Notes under the pieces: model-generated
What the model was told of the DNA's origin: nothing
What the model saw: the letters and a program-made list of their open reading frames with translations, nothing else
Database searches by the model: none
Shown: in pieces, positions 16,516-24,336 of the stretch
Layout: each line of letters starts with the position of its first letter
Position numbering within the stretch: position 1 is the stretch's first letter
Source: Streptomyces sp. F63
Lineage (GTDB): Bacteria; Actinomycetota; Actinomycetes; Streptomycetales; Streptomycetaceae
Direction of reading: 5' to 3'
Length of the DNA: 64,000 nt
Assembly: GCF_018070345.1 (NCBI RefSeq)
Contig: NZ_JAGPXX010000006.1
Location: forward strand, 186,001-250,000
Program-made: the position numbers and the translations under genes

Positions 16516-17550
16516 CTACTCCCGCAGGCGCGGCAGCGGCAGCAGCGTCCCGCCGCCGCCCGGCGCGCCGCCCGGCTGTCCCGGCCTGTCGGTGTGCCGG
16601 AAGCAGGAGAAGGTCCGCTCCTCGTGCTTGCTCCGGACGAACTCCTTGAGCCGCGGGCTGGTGCGGTGGAGCGTCAGCAGATCCTGTTCGAAGACGTTGC
16701 CGATGACCTCGGGGCAGCCCAGTTCGCAGATCAGCACGTCGCCGTTGGAGTGCAGATGGAGCTGTGCCTTCCCCTCCACGCAGTTCGCGTAGACCACGCC
16801 CGGGTCGCGGAACAGCGGGCGCAGACGGTCCCAGTGCTCGCCGCCGGGGCGGAAGTAGGCGGACAGGCAGCTGAAGTACAGCGTGCAGTCCGGGTGCCGG
16901 GCCCCGGTGAGCCGGGCGATGGCGGCGCAGAGGCGGTCCCGGTCCAGGGTGTTCCCGTAGCCCTGGTGGACGCTGGGGATCTCCATCTGGATCTCGTGCC
17001 GGCGCACCCCGAGGTCCGCGGCGAACCGGTGCACACCGGGCAGGGCCGTCTCCGTCTCGTCGAAGAGGATGGTCTCCACGACCGTGTCGATGGACGGGGA
17101 GGCGACGGACCGCTCGATCGCGCGGACGATTCTCGGGAACATCTTCCCGGTGACGCGGTAGAAAGCCGCGTGCGCGTCCGCGTCCACATGGTTGAGGGAA
17201 ATGTGCAGGACATCGAGGCCGGCGGATTCCAGCCGCTCGAACTTCTCCTCGGTGAGGAGCGTCCCGTTCGAATTGATCTGGGTGGAGATCCCTTTCGACG
17301 TGCAATACGCGACGATATCGGCACACAAGTCGAATTCCAGCAGCACTTCGCCGCCGGACAGTTTCACCCGCTCCAGGCCGGGCAGCGCGTCGATGACGCC
17401 GACCATCTCCTTCAGCGACAGAACCCGCCGCTCCAGCAGGTCGTACGCCCCGCAGTAGGCGCACCGGAAGTTACAGCGCGAGGTGACACCGATTTCGATG
17501 GACCGCAGATTTCCGGCGCCGACGTCCTGGGTCTCCAGGGATTTGAACAT
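16516..17550 (-). CDS. Radical SAM enzyme with a SPASM/twitch-like C-terminal region
   Basis: A 344-residue radical SAM protein. The [4Fe-4S] triad is C26-N-F-R-C30-A-Y-C33, followed by VKLSGGEVLL (GGE motif), STQINSNGTLLT and LHISLNHVD. After the barrel, Cys residues in FSCLSAYF, NCVEGK, DVLICELGCP and FSCFRH are spaced like ligands of one auxiliary cluster in SPASM/twitch domains; the GDVLICELGCPEVIGNV run is typical. ATG 17550 has GGAGGG nine bases before it. It heads the operon with mutS, mutE and mutL (two-base gap), so it probably acts on the same metabolite line. Its reaction cannot be told from sequence; a further carbon-centred rearrangement or peptide modification is possible. Confidence 0.88.
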   Translation of the reverse strand: MFKSLETQDVGAGNLRSIEIGVTSRCNFRCAYCGAYDLLERRVLSLKEMVGVIDALPGLERVKLSGGEVLLEFDLCADIVAYCTSKGISTQINSNGTLLTEEKFERLESAGLDVLHISLNHVDADAHAAFYRVTGKMFPRIVRAIERSVASPSIDTVVETILFDETETALPGVHRFAADLGVRRHEIQMEIPSVHQGYGNTLDRDRLCAAIARLTGARHPDCTLYFSCLSAYFRPGGEHWDRLRPLFRDPGVVYANCVEGKAQLHLHSNGDVLICELGCPEVIGNVFEQDLLTLHRTSPRLKEFVRSKHEERTFSCFRHTDRPGQPGGAPGGGGTLLPLPRLRE

Positions 17551-17676
17551 CAGATCATGCCCTCCGGTCCGGGGATTGCGGGGGGAGCCGTGCTGTAGAT
17601 TACTCCGCTCCCTCCCCGCCGCAATAATTCTCCGCGGGCGGAGACGGCGGACGGAATCACTGACAGGTGGTGCGTA

Positions 17677-18924
17677 GTGAAACGTGACCGGCTTCTCGAC
17701 GCGGTGCAACGGCACGGCACACCGCTTTATGTTTACGATCTCGCGGAGGTGCGTGCCAGAGCGGCCGAGCTGCGGGCGGCGCTCCCGGCCGGCGCCCGGC
17801 TGCTCTACTCGCTCAAGGCCAATCCGCTCCCGCCGGTGGTCCGCGCCGTGCGGACCGCCGGCTGCGGTGCCGAGATCTCCTCGCCCGGGGAACTCGACGC
17901 CGCGGTGGCGGCCGGGTTCGACCCGGCGGACCTCCTCTGCACCGGGCCGGGCAAGGCCGCCCGGGAGCTGGCCGCGGCGGTCGACCGCGGCGTCTCCTCC
18001 TTCTCCTGCGAATCGGCCGCCGAACTGGAGCGGCTCGCCCGGGCCGGGCGGGACCACCGGCCGCGGATCCTGCTCCGCCTGCAGCCGCCGGGCGGACCGG
18101 CGTCCGGGCTGTCGATGACGCAGGGGCGGCAGTTCGGCTTCGAGCCGGAGGAGGCGGTGCGGGTCTGCCGCACGGCCGGGGACGACTGGGCACCGGACGG
18201 CTTCCACGTCTATCTCGGGTCCCAACTGGACGGGACGGACGCCCTGCTGGCCGCGTTCACGCACGCCGCTGAGGTGATCGGGCGGGTCTGCGAGGCCACG
18301 GGCGTCGCGCCCTCCGCGATCGGCCTCGGCGGGGGCTTCCCCTGGCCGTACGCGGCCCGGGGCGCCGGCCGGGCGCTGACCGGACTCCGGGAGGGACTGG
18401 AACTCCTGCTCGCGGGGGAGCCGTTGTCCTCCGTCCCGGAGGTGTGGTTCGAGTCGGGGCGGCGGCTGACAGCCTCCTGCGGCCGGCTGCTGACCACGGT
18501 GCTGGACGTGAAGGAGCGGGCCGGCGGCGTGGTGGTGGTCGTGGACGCGGGGATCGACGCCCTCGGCGGGATGGCCGGGCTGGGCCGGGTGCTGCGTCCC
18601 GCGGCGGAGCCGGAGAACCTCTCGGCGGCCGGACGGAGCCGGGAGCCGGTGACCGCCGATGTGGTGGGGCCGCTGTGCACCCCGCTCGACCGGCTCGCGG
18701 TGCGCACGGCGATCGCCCGGCCGGAGCCCGGGGAGGTGCTGTGCGTCCCCAACGTCGGCGCGTACGGCCTGACCGCCAGTCTGACCTCGTTCCTCAGCCG
18801 CCCCTCGCCTCCGGAACTCGTGGTGGACGGGGACGAGTTCACCGGGCTCTGGCAGCTCACCACCCGCACGGCGCCGGCCGTCCTCCCCGGCACCGGCCCG
18901 TGCGGCGGGCCGGGCGCCGCCTGA
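17677..18924 (+). CDS. Fold-III PLP-dependent decarboxylase (DapDC/ornithine decarboxylase family)
   Basis: A 415-residue PLP enzyme with an alanine-racemase-like barrel and a C-terminal beta domain. Lys47 in LLYSLKAN is the Schiff-base residue; further landmarks are FHVYLGSQ, GLGGGFPW (phosphate loop), WFESGRRLTASCG (in place of EPGR), and DVVGPLCTPLDRLA with the active-site Cys and Asp contributed by the partner subunit, then NVGAYG. GTG 17677 has AGGTGG upstream. The same family includes VinO-type enzymes that decarboxylate 3-methylaspartyl-carrier to 3-aminoisobutyryl-carrier, and the exosortase-A-associated decarboxylases. Given glutamate mutase next door (divergent, 126 bases away), this role is preferred over lysine biosynthesis. 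Confidence 0.88.
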   Translation: MKRDRLLDAVQRHGTPLYVYDLAEVRARAAELRAALPAGARLLYSLKANPLPPVVRAVRTAGCGAEISSPGELDAAVAAGFDPADLLCTGPGKAARELAAAVDRGVSSFSCESAAELERLARAGRDHRPRILLRLQPPGGPASGLSMTQGRQFGFEPEEAVRVCRTAGDDWAPDGFHVYLGSQLDGTDALLAAFTHAAEVIGRVCEATGVAPSAIGLGGGFPWPYAARGAGRALTGLREGLELLLAGEPLSSVPEVWFESGRRLTASCGRLLTTVLDVKERAGGVVVVVDAGIDALGGMAGLGRVLRPAAEPENLSAAGRSREPVTADVVGPLCTPLDRLAVRTAIARPEPGEVLCVPNVGAYGLTASLTSFLSRPSPPELVVDGDEFTGLWQLTTRTAPAVLPGTGPCGGPGAA

Positions 18925-19025
18925 GCGGGGGAAGGGGGGTGTCCGGCCGCTGACGCGAGGACGGCCGGGCACGCCGGGCCTGGGCGCCGCCACGCCCGGG
19001 CACGCCACGCCCGGACACGCGGAAA

Positions 19026-19054
19026 CGCGCTGTACGGTCCGGCCGTACAGCGCG
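19026..19054. terminator. Strong hairpin between convergent genes
   Basis: A perfect 12-bp stem (CGCGCTGTACGG with its complement) closes on a five-base loop TCCGG. It lies between the end of the decarboxylase and the end of the protease-inhibitor gene and can terminate both. No U-tract follows, as is usual in Streptomyces. Confidence 0.85.
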
Positions 19055-19107
19055 TGTGAGAACGGTGGGGTGTGCGGGTCCCGCCGGAGGGGCGGGGCGG
19101 GGGCGGG

Positions 19108-19536
19108 TCAGAAGTCGAAGACGGCTCCGGTCTCCGCCCGCATCACGCACTCGTTGCCGAAGGTGCGCTCCTCGTCGACGCGCTGGCCCTGCCAGACGCC
19201 GCGCATGGTGACGACGACCGGGTCGTACTGGTACGTGCACAGCTCGGGCTCGGCCGGCGGGACGATCGCGTCCACGTCGCCCCCGGCGTCCCCGAGCAGG
19301 ACGCAGGCCTCCTGCGGGGAGGGGTGCGTGCCCGTGGCCTTCGGCTCACAGCTGAGGGTCACCGCGCGTTCAGGGGCGACGGAGGACGCATCCTCTCCGT
19401 GCGCGATGGTGAGGACGAGGGCCGAGGGAGCGTAGAGCGAGGACTCCCCGGCGTGTGCCGTACCGCCCAGCGGACCGAGGGACGCGGCCGCCAGCACGAG
19501 GGTTCCGGTTAAGGCGGTTTTCGCGCGGTTCCTCAT
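19108..19536 (-). CDS. ssi: Subtilisin-inhibitor-like secreted protease inhibitor (SSI family)
   Basis: A 142-residue secreted inhibitor of serine proteases. A signal peptide of about 29 residues (MRNRAKTA, then an Ala/Leu core ending AHAG) is followed by the SSI fold: SLYAPSALVLTI, Cys63-Cys78 and Cys100-Cys130 for the two disulfides, DPVVVTMRGVWQG and ERTFGNECVM near the end. The reactive loop reads C100-T-Y102-Q103, so the P1 residue is Tyr, versus Met in the original S. albogriseolus SSI and Lys or Arg in plasmin/trypsin-type members; this predicts chymotrypsin/subtilisin-like targets. The start ATG has AAGGAA seven bases upstream. It is a typical Streptomyces developmental/secretion gene and not part of the cluster. 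Confidence 0.96.
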   Translation of the reverse strand: MRNRAKTALTGTLVLAAASLGPLGGTAHAGESSLYAPSALVLTIAHGEDASSVAPERAVTLSCEPKATGTHPSPQEACVLLGDAGGDVDAIVPPAEPELCTYQYDPVVVTMRGVWQGQRVDEERTFGNECVMRAETGAVFDF

Positions 19537-19896
19537 GATGTGTTTCCTTCCGCTTGTTGTGCTGTGTTGCGCCGGTTTTGACGCTTCCGAAGTCTGCCGA
19601 GAACCCGCACCGAATGCACATCAACCCGGTGCTTTCCGGTACATGTGCGTGAGGAGCCGCTGGCCGGAAGTGGCGGCGGGGGCGCGTGGCGCGCCGGAGA
19701 TGACAGCGCTGTCCGCGCCGGACCTGGGAAGACCGGCAGCCGGATCACGCCACTCGGCAACGGCGGAAATGTACCGCTGAGCGGTTACCGGACTCCGCTG
19801 GTGGTACACGAAGAGGTGGAGAACGCCGCACGGACGCGGACGGGACAGCGTGGCCCGGACCCCGGCGGCCCGCCCGCCCCCGCGGCCCGGCGCCGC
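19537..19896. other. Intergenic region upstream of the inhibitor gene
   Basis: 360 bases between the lacI stop and the inhibitor start, both leftward. It should hold the inhibitor promoter and the end of the lacI transcript. A moderately AT-richer piece at 19540-19580 surrounds the ribosome site. I see no clear operator or gene. Confidence 0.4.
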
Positions 19897-20919
19897 TCAG
19901 GCCGAGTCGCGCCGGACGAGCTCCGTGGGGAGGATCACCGCCGACGGCTCCTCCCCGGCGATCCGGCCCAGCAGCACCCGGACCATCTCGGTGCTGATCC
20001 GGTCCCAGGGCTGGCGGATCGTGGTCAGCGGCGGCCGCGTTCCGAGCGCGGCGGGCGAGTCGTCGAATCCGCCCACCGCGACATCCTCGGGCACCCGGCG
20101 GCCGGCCCGCTCCAGCGCGGTCAGCGCCCCCTGCGCCATCAGGTCCGAGGCGACGAACACGGCGTCCACGTCCGGGGCCCGCTCCAGCAGTTCCGCCATG
20201 GCCCGTTCGCCGCCGGCCCGGCTGTAGTCGCCCACGGCGACGAGCCGTTCGTCGGCCGGCAGCCCGGCCTCGGCCAGGGTCTCCCGGTACCCCGCCAGCC
20301 GCTCCACGCCACCGGGGGTGTCCGGTGGCCCGGTGACGGTGGCGATCCTGCGCCGGCCGCTCGCGGCGAGATGCCGCACCATCTCCCGTGCCCCGTCCCG
20401 GTCGTCGGCGGCCACATACGCGATCCGCGCGCCCTGCCCCAGCGGCTTGCCGCACGCCACCACCGGGATCCGCGCCCCGACCAGGCGTTCGGCCATCGGG
20501 TTGCCGGAGTGGCTGGAGACCAGCAGCACCCCGTCCACGTGCCCGGCGGTGATGTAGCGGCTGATCCGGCGCCGCTCCGCCTCCGTCCCCGCGATCATCA
20601 GCAGCAGCGGGATGTCGTGCGTGGCCAGCGCCTGGGTGCAGCCGCGCAGCAGCACGTTGAAGTTGGGGTCCTCGAAGAACCGCTCCTGGGGTTCGGTCAG
20701 CAGGAACGCCACCGAGTCGGACCGTCCGGTGATCAGGCTGCGGGCGTGCCGGTTGACCACGTAACCCGTCTTGCGGATGGCGGCGTTGACGGCGTCGGCC
20801 GAGGCGGGGCTGACGTTGTGCCCGCCGTTGAGCACCCGCGACACCGTGCCGCGCGAGACGCCCGCCTCGCGGGCGACGTCGTGGATGGTCGGTGGGCGGC
20901 GCCGCCCCGTGGTGCTCAT
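19897..20919 (-). CDS. LacI-family repressor of the galactan locus
   Basis: A 340-residue LacI/GalR regulator. The N-terminal helix-turn-helix is TIHDVAREAGVSRGTVSRVLNG, followed by the hinge (VNRHARSLITGRS) and a periplasmic-binding-protein-like sugar domain (LLLMIAGTEAERR, HVDGVLLVSSHSG, FVASDLMAQGALTALERAG, AVGGFDDSP, TTIRQPWDRIS). It lies 65 bases after the second permease gene in the same direction and may be co-transcribed. Two matching palindromes of LacI type sit in the importer/GH42 divergent promoter, which are its likely operators; a galacto-oligosaccharide is the likely inducer. GanR of Bacillus plays the same part in galactan use. Confidence 0.92.
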   Translation of the reverse strand: MSTTGRRRPPTIHDVAREAGVSRGTVSRVLNGGHNVSPASADAVNAAIRKTGYVVNRHARSLITGRSDSVAFLLTEPQERFFEDPNFNVLLRGCTQALATHDIPLLLMIAGTEAERRRISRYITAGHVDGVLLVSSHSGNPMAERLVGARIPVVACGKPLGQGARIAYVAADDRDGAREMVRHLAASGRRRIATVTGPPDTPGGVERLAGYRETLAEAGLPADERLVAVGDYSRAGGERAMAELLERAPDVDAVFVASDLMAQGALTALERAGRRVPEDVAVGGFDDSPAALGTRPPLTTIRQPWDRISTEMVRVLLGRIAGEEPSAVILPTELVRRDSA

Positions 20920-20984
20920 CCTGCTGTGTCCTCTGGCCTGTCTCGGTGGTCGCGGGTGGTCCTGCGCGCATGACTCTACGGTGG

Positions 20985-21872
20985 TCAGGACTTCACCGCT
21001 CCGGACAGCAGGTCCAGGCTCCAGAAGCGCTGGATCACCAGGAACAGCGCGATCAGCGGGATCACGGAGAGCAGCGCGCCGGTGATCACCAGGGTGTAGA
21101 GCGCGGGCGCGGAGGCGCCCTGCTGGAGCAGTGTGAACAGCCCCACCGTGACCGGGAACTTCTCGTCGTCACCGAGCATGATGTACGGCAGCATGAAGTT
21201 GTTCCAGATGGCCACGGACTGGAACAGGAAGACGGTCACCAGCCCCGGCAGCATCATCGGCAGCGCGACGGACCGGAAGAGCCGCCACTCCCCGGCGCCG
21301 TCGATGCGGCCCGCCTCCACGACGTCGGCGGGCACCGCGGCGGCGGCGTAGATCCGGGCGAGGTAGATGCCGTAGGGGGAGAGGATGCTCGGCAGCAGCA
21401 CGGACGCGTAGCTGTCGGCCAGTCCTGCCTCCGCCAGCAGCAGGTACTGCGGTATCGCGAGGATGACGGGCGGCATCAGCACCCCGGCGAGCAGCACGTT
21501 GAAGATCACCTCGCGGCCCCGGAACCGGTGCAGCGCCAGCGCGTAGCCGCTGAGCGCGGAGACGGCCGTGGACAGCAGGGCCCCGGCGCCCGCGTAGAGG
21601 GCGGAGTTGGCCATCCACCGCCAGTAGACGCCGTCGCGGTAGGCCGACAGCTCGGCCACGTTCTCCGCGAAGCCCGAGCCGGGCAGGAAGGTGAAGGTGG
21701 CGAAGAGTTCGCTGCCCGACTTGGTGGCGGCCACCACGACCCAGGCGACCGGCAGCAGGCAGTAGGCGGCCCCCAGGAGCAGTACCGCGACGGGGATCCG
21801 GCCGGCGCGGCGGCCGCGCGGGCCGGCCGTGGCGTTGCGGACGGCGGGATCGGCGGCGGTGGTGGCGCTCAT
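20985..21872 (-). CDS. Carbohydrate ABC transporter permease (MalG/GanQ type)
   Basis: A 295-residue inner-membrane permease with six predicted membrane segments, the first at IPVAVLLLGAAYCLLPVAWVV. The cytoplasmic EAA loop reads DVVEAGRIDGAGEWRLFRSVALPMMLPGL. The C-terminus LLSGAVKS is typical of MalG-type subunits. ATG 21872 overlaps the stop of the first permease (ATGA). The locus has no ATPase gene; in Streptomyces the shared ATPase MsiK encoded elsewhere usually powers such importers. Together with the binding protein and the other permease it should import galacto-oligosaccharides released by the GH53 enzyme. Confidence 0.93.
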   Translation of the reverse strand: MSATTAADPAVRNATAGPRGRRAGRIPVAVLLLGAAYCLLPVAWVVVAATKSGSELFATFTFLPGSGFAENVAELSAYRDGVYWRWMANSALYAGAGALLSTAVSALSGYALALHRFRGREVIFNVLLAGVLMPPVILAIPQYLLLAEAGLADSYASVLLPSILSPYGIYLARIYAAAAVPADVVEAGRIDGAGEWRLFRSVALPMMLPGLVTVFLFQSVAIWNNFMLPYIMLGDDEKFPVTVGLFTLLQQGASAPALYTLVITGALLSVIPLIALFLVIQRFWSLDLLSGAVKS

Positions 21873-22810
21873 GCTGACGTGTCCTGTCGGGTACGGGAGT
21901 TGGCGGCCCTGAGGAAGCCGAAGGACAGCAGCAGGGTGACCGCGGCGATGATCACGGCGGTGGCGGCGGCCGTGTGGAGGTCGCCCCGGGCGAAGGCGTC
22001 CTGGTGGACCTTCATCAGCGGGCTCCAGTCGCCGGGCACGGCGTTGGTCAGCGGCCTCAGGGTGGTCGGCTCGCTGAACACCTGCAGGGTGGCGATCAGC
22101 GAGAAGAAGAAGGTGAGGATCAGCGAGGGCGCCACCATGGGGATCTTCAGACGGAGGGCGATCTGCCACTGCGAGCAGCCGTCGAGCCGCGCGGCCTCGT
22201 AGACCTCCGCGGGGATCGCGCGCAGCGCCGTATAGATCACGATCATGTTGAAGCCGGTGCCGCCCCAGACGGCGATGTTGGCCAGCGCGACGTAGAGCGT
22301 GCCGCCGCTGAAGAGATCCGGCCCGGGCAGGCCCGCCCGCTCCAGCGCGTAGTGGAACGGGCTGACCGACGGCAGGTACAGGAAGCCCCACAGCAGCGCC
22401 GAGACGACCCCGGGCACCGCGTACGGCAGGAAGATGGCGAGCCGGGCGAAGCCGCGGAGCGCGGTGTCGCGGCGGCCGCGCCGGTCGGCGTCCAGCATCA
22501 GGGCGAAGAGGAGGGCGAGGCCGAGCATGGCGGGGATGACGATGAGGCCGTAGCCGAGCACCCGCAGCGCGCCGTTCAGCAGTCCGGGGTCGGTGAGCGC
22601 CGCGGTGTAGTTGGCGAACCCGGCCCACACCTCCTGTCGGGCGCCCGATCCCAGGCCCAGCCCCTTGACCTCGGTCCGGCGGAAGCTGAGGTGGACGGCG
22701 TAGCCGATGGGCAGCGCGAGGAAGAGGACGAACAGCGTGGCACCGGGAAGCAGGAAGAGGTACGGGGCCCGGCGCGGCCCGGAGGCCGCGCCGGCGGAGG
22801 ACCGGGTCAC
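21869..22810 (-). CDS. Carbohydrate ABC transporter permease (MalF/GanP type)
   Basis: A 313-residue inner-membrane permease. The first membrane span is PYLFLLPGATLFVLFLALPI; the EAA loop is EVYEAARLDGCSQWQIALRLKIPMVAPS. GTG 22810 overlaps the stop of the binding-protein gene (GTGA) and the stop overlaps the next permease start (ATGA), so all three are translated together. It pairs with the MalG-type subunit to form the pore. Confidence 0.93.
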   Translation of the reverse strand: MTRSSAGAASGPRRAPYLFLLPGATLFVLFLALPIGYAVHLSFRRTEVKGLGLGSGARQEVWAGFANYTAALTDPGLLNGALRVLGYGLIVIPAMLGLALLFALMLDADRRGRRDTALRGFARLAIFLPYAVPGVVSALLWGFLYLPSVSPFHYALERAGLPGPDLFSGGTLYVALANIAVWGGTGFNMIVIYTALRAIPAEVYEAARLDGCSQWQIALRLKIPMVAPSLILTFFFSLIATLQVFSEPTTLRPLTNAVPGDWSPLMKVHQDAFARGDLHTAAATAVIIAAVTLLLSFGFLRAANSRTRQDTSA

Positions 22811-24141
22811 CCGGCCACTCCGAAGCCCTGCTTCTTCAGATCCGCGACGGTGGCGCGTTCCATGGCGGCGAGCGCGGCCCCGAAGTCCGACTTCGCCTTG
22901 GCGGCCTTGCCGAAGTGGTCGCGGAAGGCGCTGTAGGCGACGTTGACGTTCGGGCCCCAGGCGCCGGGCGCCGTCGTCTTGGCGATCTTCGCGGCCTCGG
23001 TGTAGAAGTCGGGCTGGTTGCCGAAGAAGGCAGGCGCCTCCGACAGCGCGCCCCCGGTCTGCGCGGCGGTGGCGGCCGGGTAGATCCCGCCCTCCTTCAC
23101 CATGGCGGCGAGGGCCTCGGGATCGGTGTTGAGCCAGGCGGCGAACTCGGCGGCGGCCTTCTTGTGCTCGCTGTCCCGGGTGACGGCGGTGGTCGAGCCG
23201 CCCCAGCTGCCGGTCCGGTTCTCGTCCGGCGACCACTGGGGGAGCGGGGCCATGGCCCACTTGCCCCGGGTGTCGGGCGCCGCGGAGGTGAGGACGCCCG
23301 GCGCCCAGACGGCGCTGACCCAGGCGATCTGGGAGCCGGTGTTGAGGGCCTTGTTCCAGGCCGGGGTGTACATCGGCTGGTTGCCGATGGCGCCCTCCTC
23401 GACGAGACCACCCCAGAAGCCGGCGACCTTGCGGCTGGCGGGGTCGTCGATGCCGACCTTCCACCGCTCGCCGTCGGGGCTCCACCAGCGCGCGCCGGCC
23501 TGCTGGGCGAGTCCGGCGAAGAGCCCGGGGTCGTTGGCGGAGAAGGTGGTGAGGGCCTTCTCCGGGTCCTTCTTCTTGAGGGCGCGGGCGGTGTCCGCGA
23601 ACTCGGCCCAGGTCCGCGGGACGTCGAGGCCGTACTTCTCGAAGAGGTCCTCGCGGTAGTAGAACATCATCGGCCCGGAGTCCTGCGGGACGGCGTACAC
23701 CGCGTCCGAGCCGAGGGTCACCTGCTGCCAGACGCCCGGCGCGAACTCCTTCTCGGCCCTTTTCACCGGCTCCTCGCCGGACAGGTCGGTGAGGACGTCG
23801 CTGCTGACCAGGGTGGGCAGGGCCTGGTACTCGGCCTGCACGAGGTCCGGGGCCTCATGGGCCCTGGCGGCGGTGAGGATCTTGGTCACCAGGTCGTCGC
23901 CGGACGCCTGCTTCTTCACCGTGACCGTGATGTCCGGGTGCTCCTTGTTCCAGAGCGCGACGACCTTGTCCATGCCGGGGGCCCAGGCCCAGTACGTCAG
24001 CTTGGCCGGCCCCGAACCGCCGGAGCCGTCCGCGCCGGAGCCGTCCGAGCCTCCGCCGCCGCAGCCGGTGAGGGTCGCGGCGGTCAGGGCTGCCGCTATG
24101 GAGAGGGCTGCCGCCGGCCGGCGGCGCGTGGTGGATGGCAT
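22807..24141 (-). CDS. Sugar-binding lipoprotein of the galactan importer
   Basis: A 444-residue extracellular substrate-binding lipoprotein of family 1. The signal peptide ends in a lipobox LTGC, followed by a Gly/Ser/Asp-rich linker. Mature motifs include KLTYWAWAPGMDKVVALWNKEHPDI, YRAVPQDSG-like YAVPQDSGPMMFYYREDLFEKYG and AAAEFAAWLNT. ATG 24141 is chosen because GGGGAG lies about seven bases before it and the lipoprotein signal starts there; an upstream in-frame ATG would add an improbable extension. It is the first gene of a leftward operon whose promoter overlaps a LacI-type operator. Confidence 0.92.
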   Translation of the reverse strand: MPSTTRRRPAAALSIAAALTAATLTGCGGGGSDGSGADGSGGSGPAKLTYWAWAPGMDKVVALWNKEHPDITVTVKKQASGDDLVTKILTAARAHEAPDLVQAEYQALPTLVSSDVLTDLSGEEPVKRAEKEFAPGVWQQVTLGSDAVYAVPQDSGPMMFYYREDLFEKYGLDVPRTWAEFADTARALKKKDPEKALTTFSANDPGLFAGLAQQAGARWWSPDGERWKVGIDDPASRKVAGFWGGLVEEGAIGNQPMYTPAWNKALNTGSQIAWVSAVWAPGVLTSAAPDTRGKWAMAPLPQWSPDENRTGSWGGSTTAVTRDSEHKKAAAEFAAWLNTDPEALAAMVKEGGIYPAATAAQTGGALSEAPAFFGNQPDFYTEAAKIAKTTAPGAWGPNVNVAYSAFRDHFGKAAKAKSDFGAALAAMERATVADLKKQGFGVAG

Positions 24142-24192
24142 GGAGATCTCCCCTGGCAAGGGCCTCCGCCGCTGGGCGGACGACGAGCGGGA

Positions 24193-24208
24193 CTGTGAGC
24201 GTTCACAG
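24193..24208. promoter_or_regulatory. LacI-type operator, importer side
   Basis: CTGTGAGCGTTCACAG, a near-perfect 16-bp palindrome. It lies at the predicted start of transcription of the importer operon: a leftward TTGACA (24235-24230), 17-base spacer and TCTACT (24212-24207) run directly into it, so a bound repressor would block the polymerase. The half sites match the second palindrome at 24282. Confidence 0.85.
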
Positions 24209-24235
24209 TAGAGAAACATTTCCAACCGTTGTCAA
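24207..24235 (-). promoter_or_regulatory. Likely sigma-70-type promoter of the importer operon
   Basis: TTGACA, a 17-base spacer, then TCTACT on the minus strand, about 65 bases before the start codon of the binding protein. The -10 box overlaps the first LacI operator by two bases. Confidence 0.6.
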
Positions 24236-24281
24236 TGGTTGTTGCTGTGCGGTTATGTTGGGTGTGTGCCGCCGAGAGGCG

Positions 24282-24297
24282 CTGTGCACGTTCACAG
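24282..24297. promoter_or_regulatory. LacI-type operator, beta-galactosidase side
   Basis: CTGTGCACGTTCACAG, a near-perfect palindrome differing from the site at 24193 in one or two central bases. It lies 40 bases before the GH42 start codon and downstream of a weak rightward promoter (TTGTCA at 24229, TTATGT at 24253). The two sites are about 89 bases apart, so looping by a tetrameric repressor is possible. Confidence 0.85.
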
Positions 24298-24336
24298 ATT
24301 TGTGCCATGCCCGCCAGCCCCCAGCAGGAGCCCGCC

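Noticed and set aside
24223-24239. AACCGTTGTCAATGGTT as a third operator in the galactan promoter
   Set aside because: It is an imperfect palindrome but unlike the two other sites and overlaps the -35 box; chance cannot be excluded.
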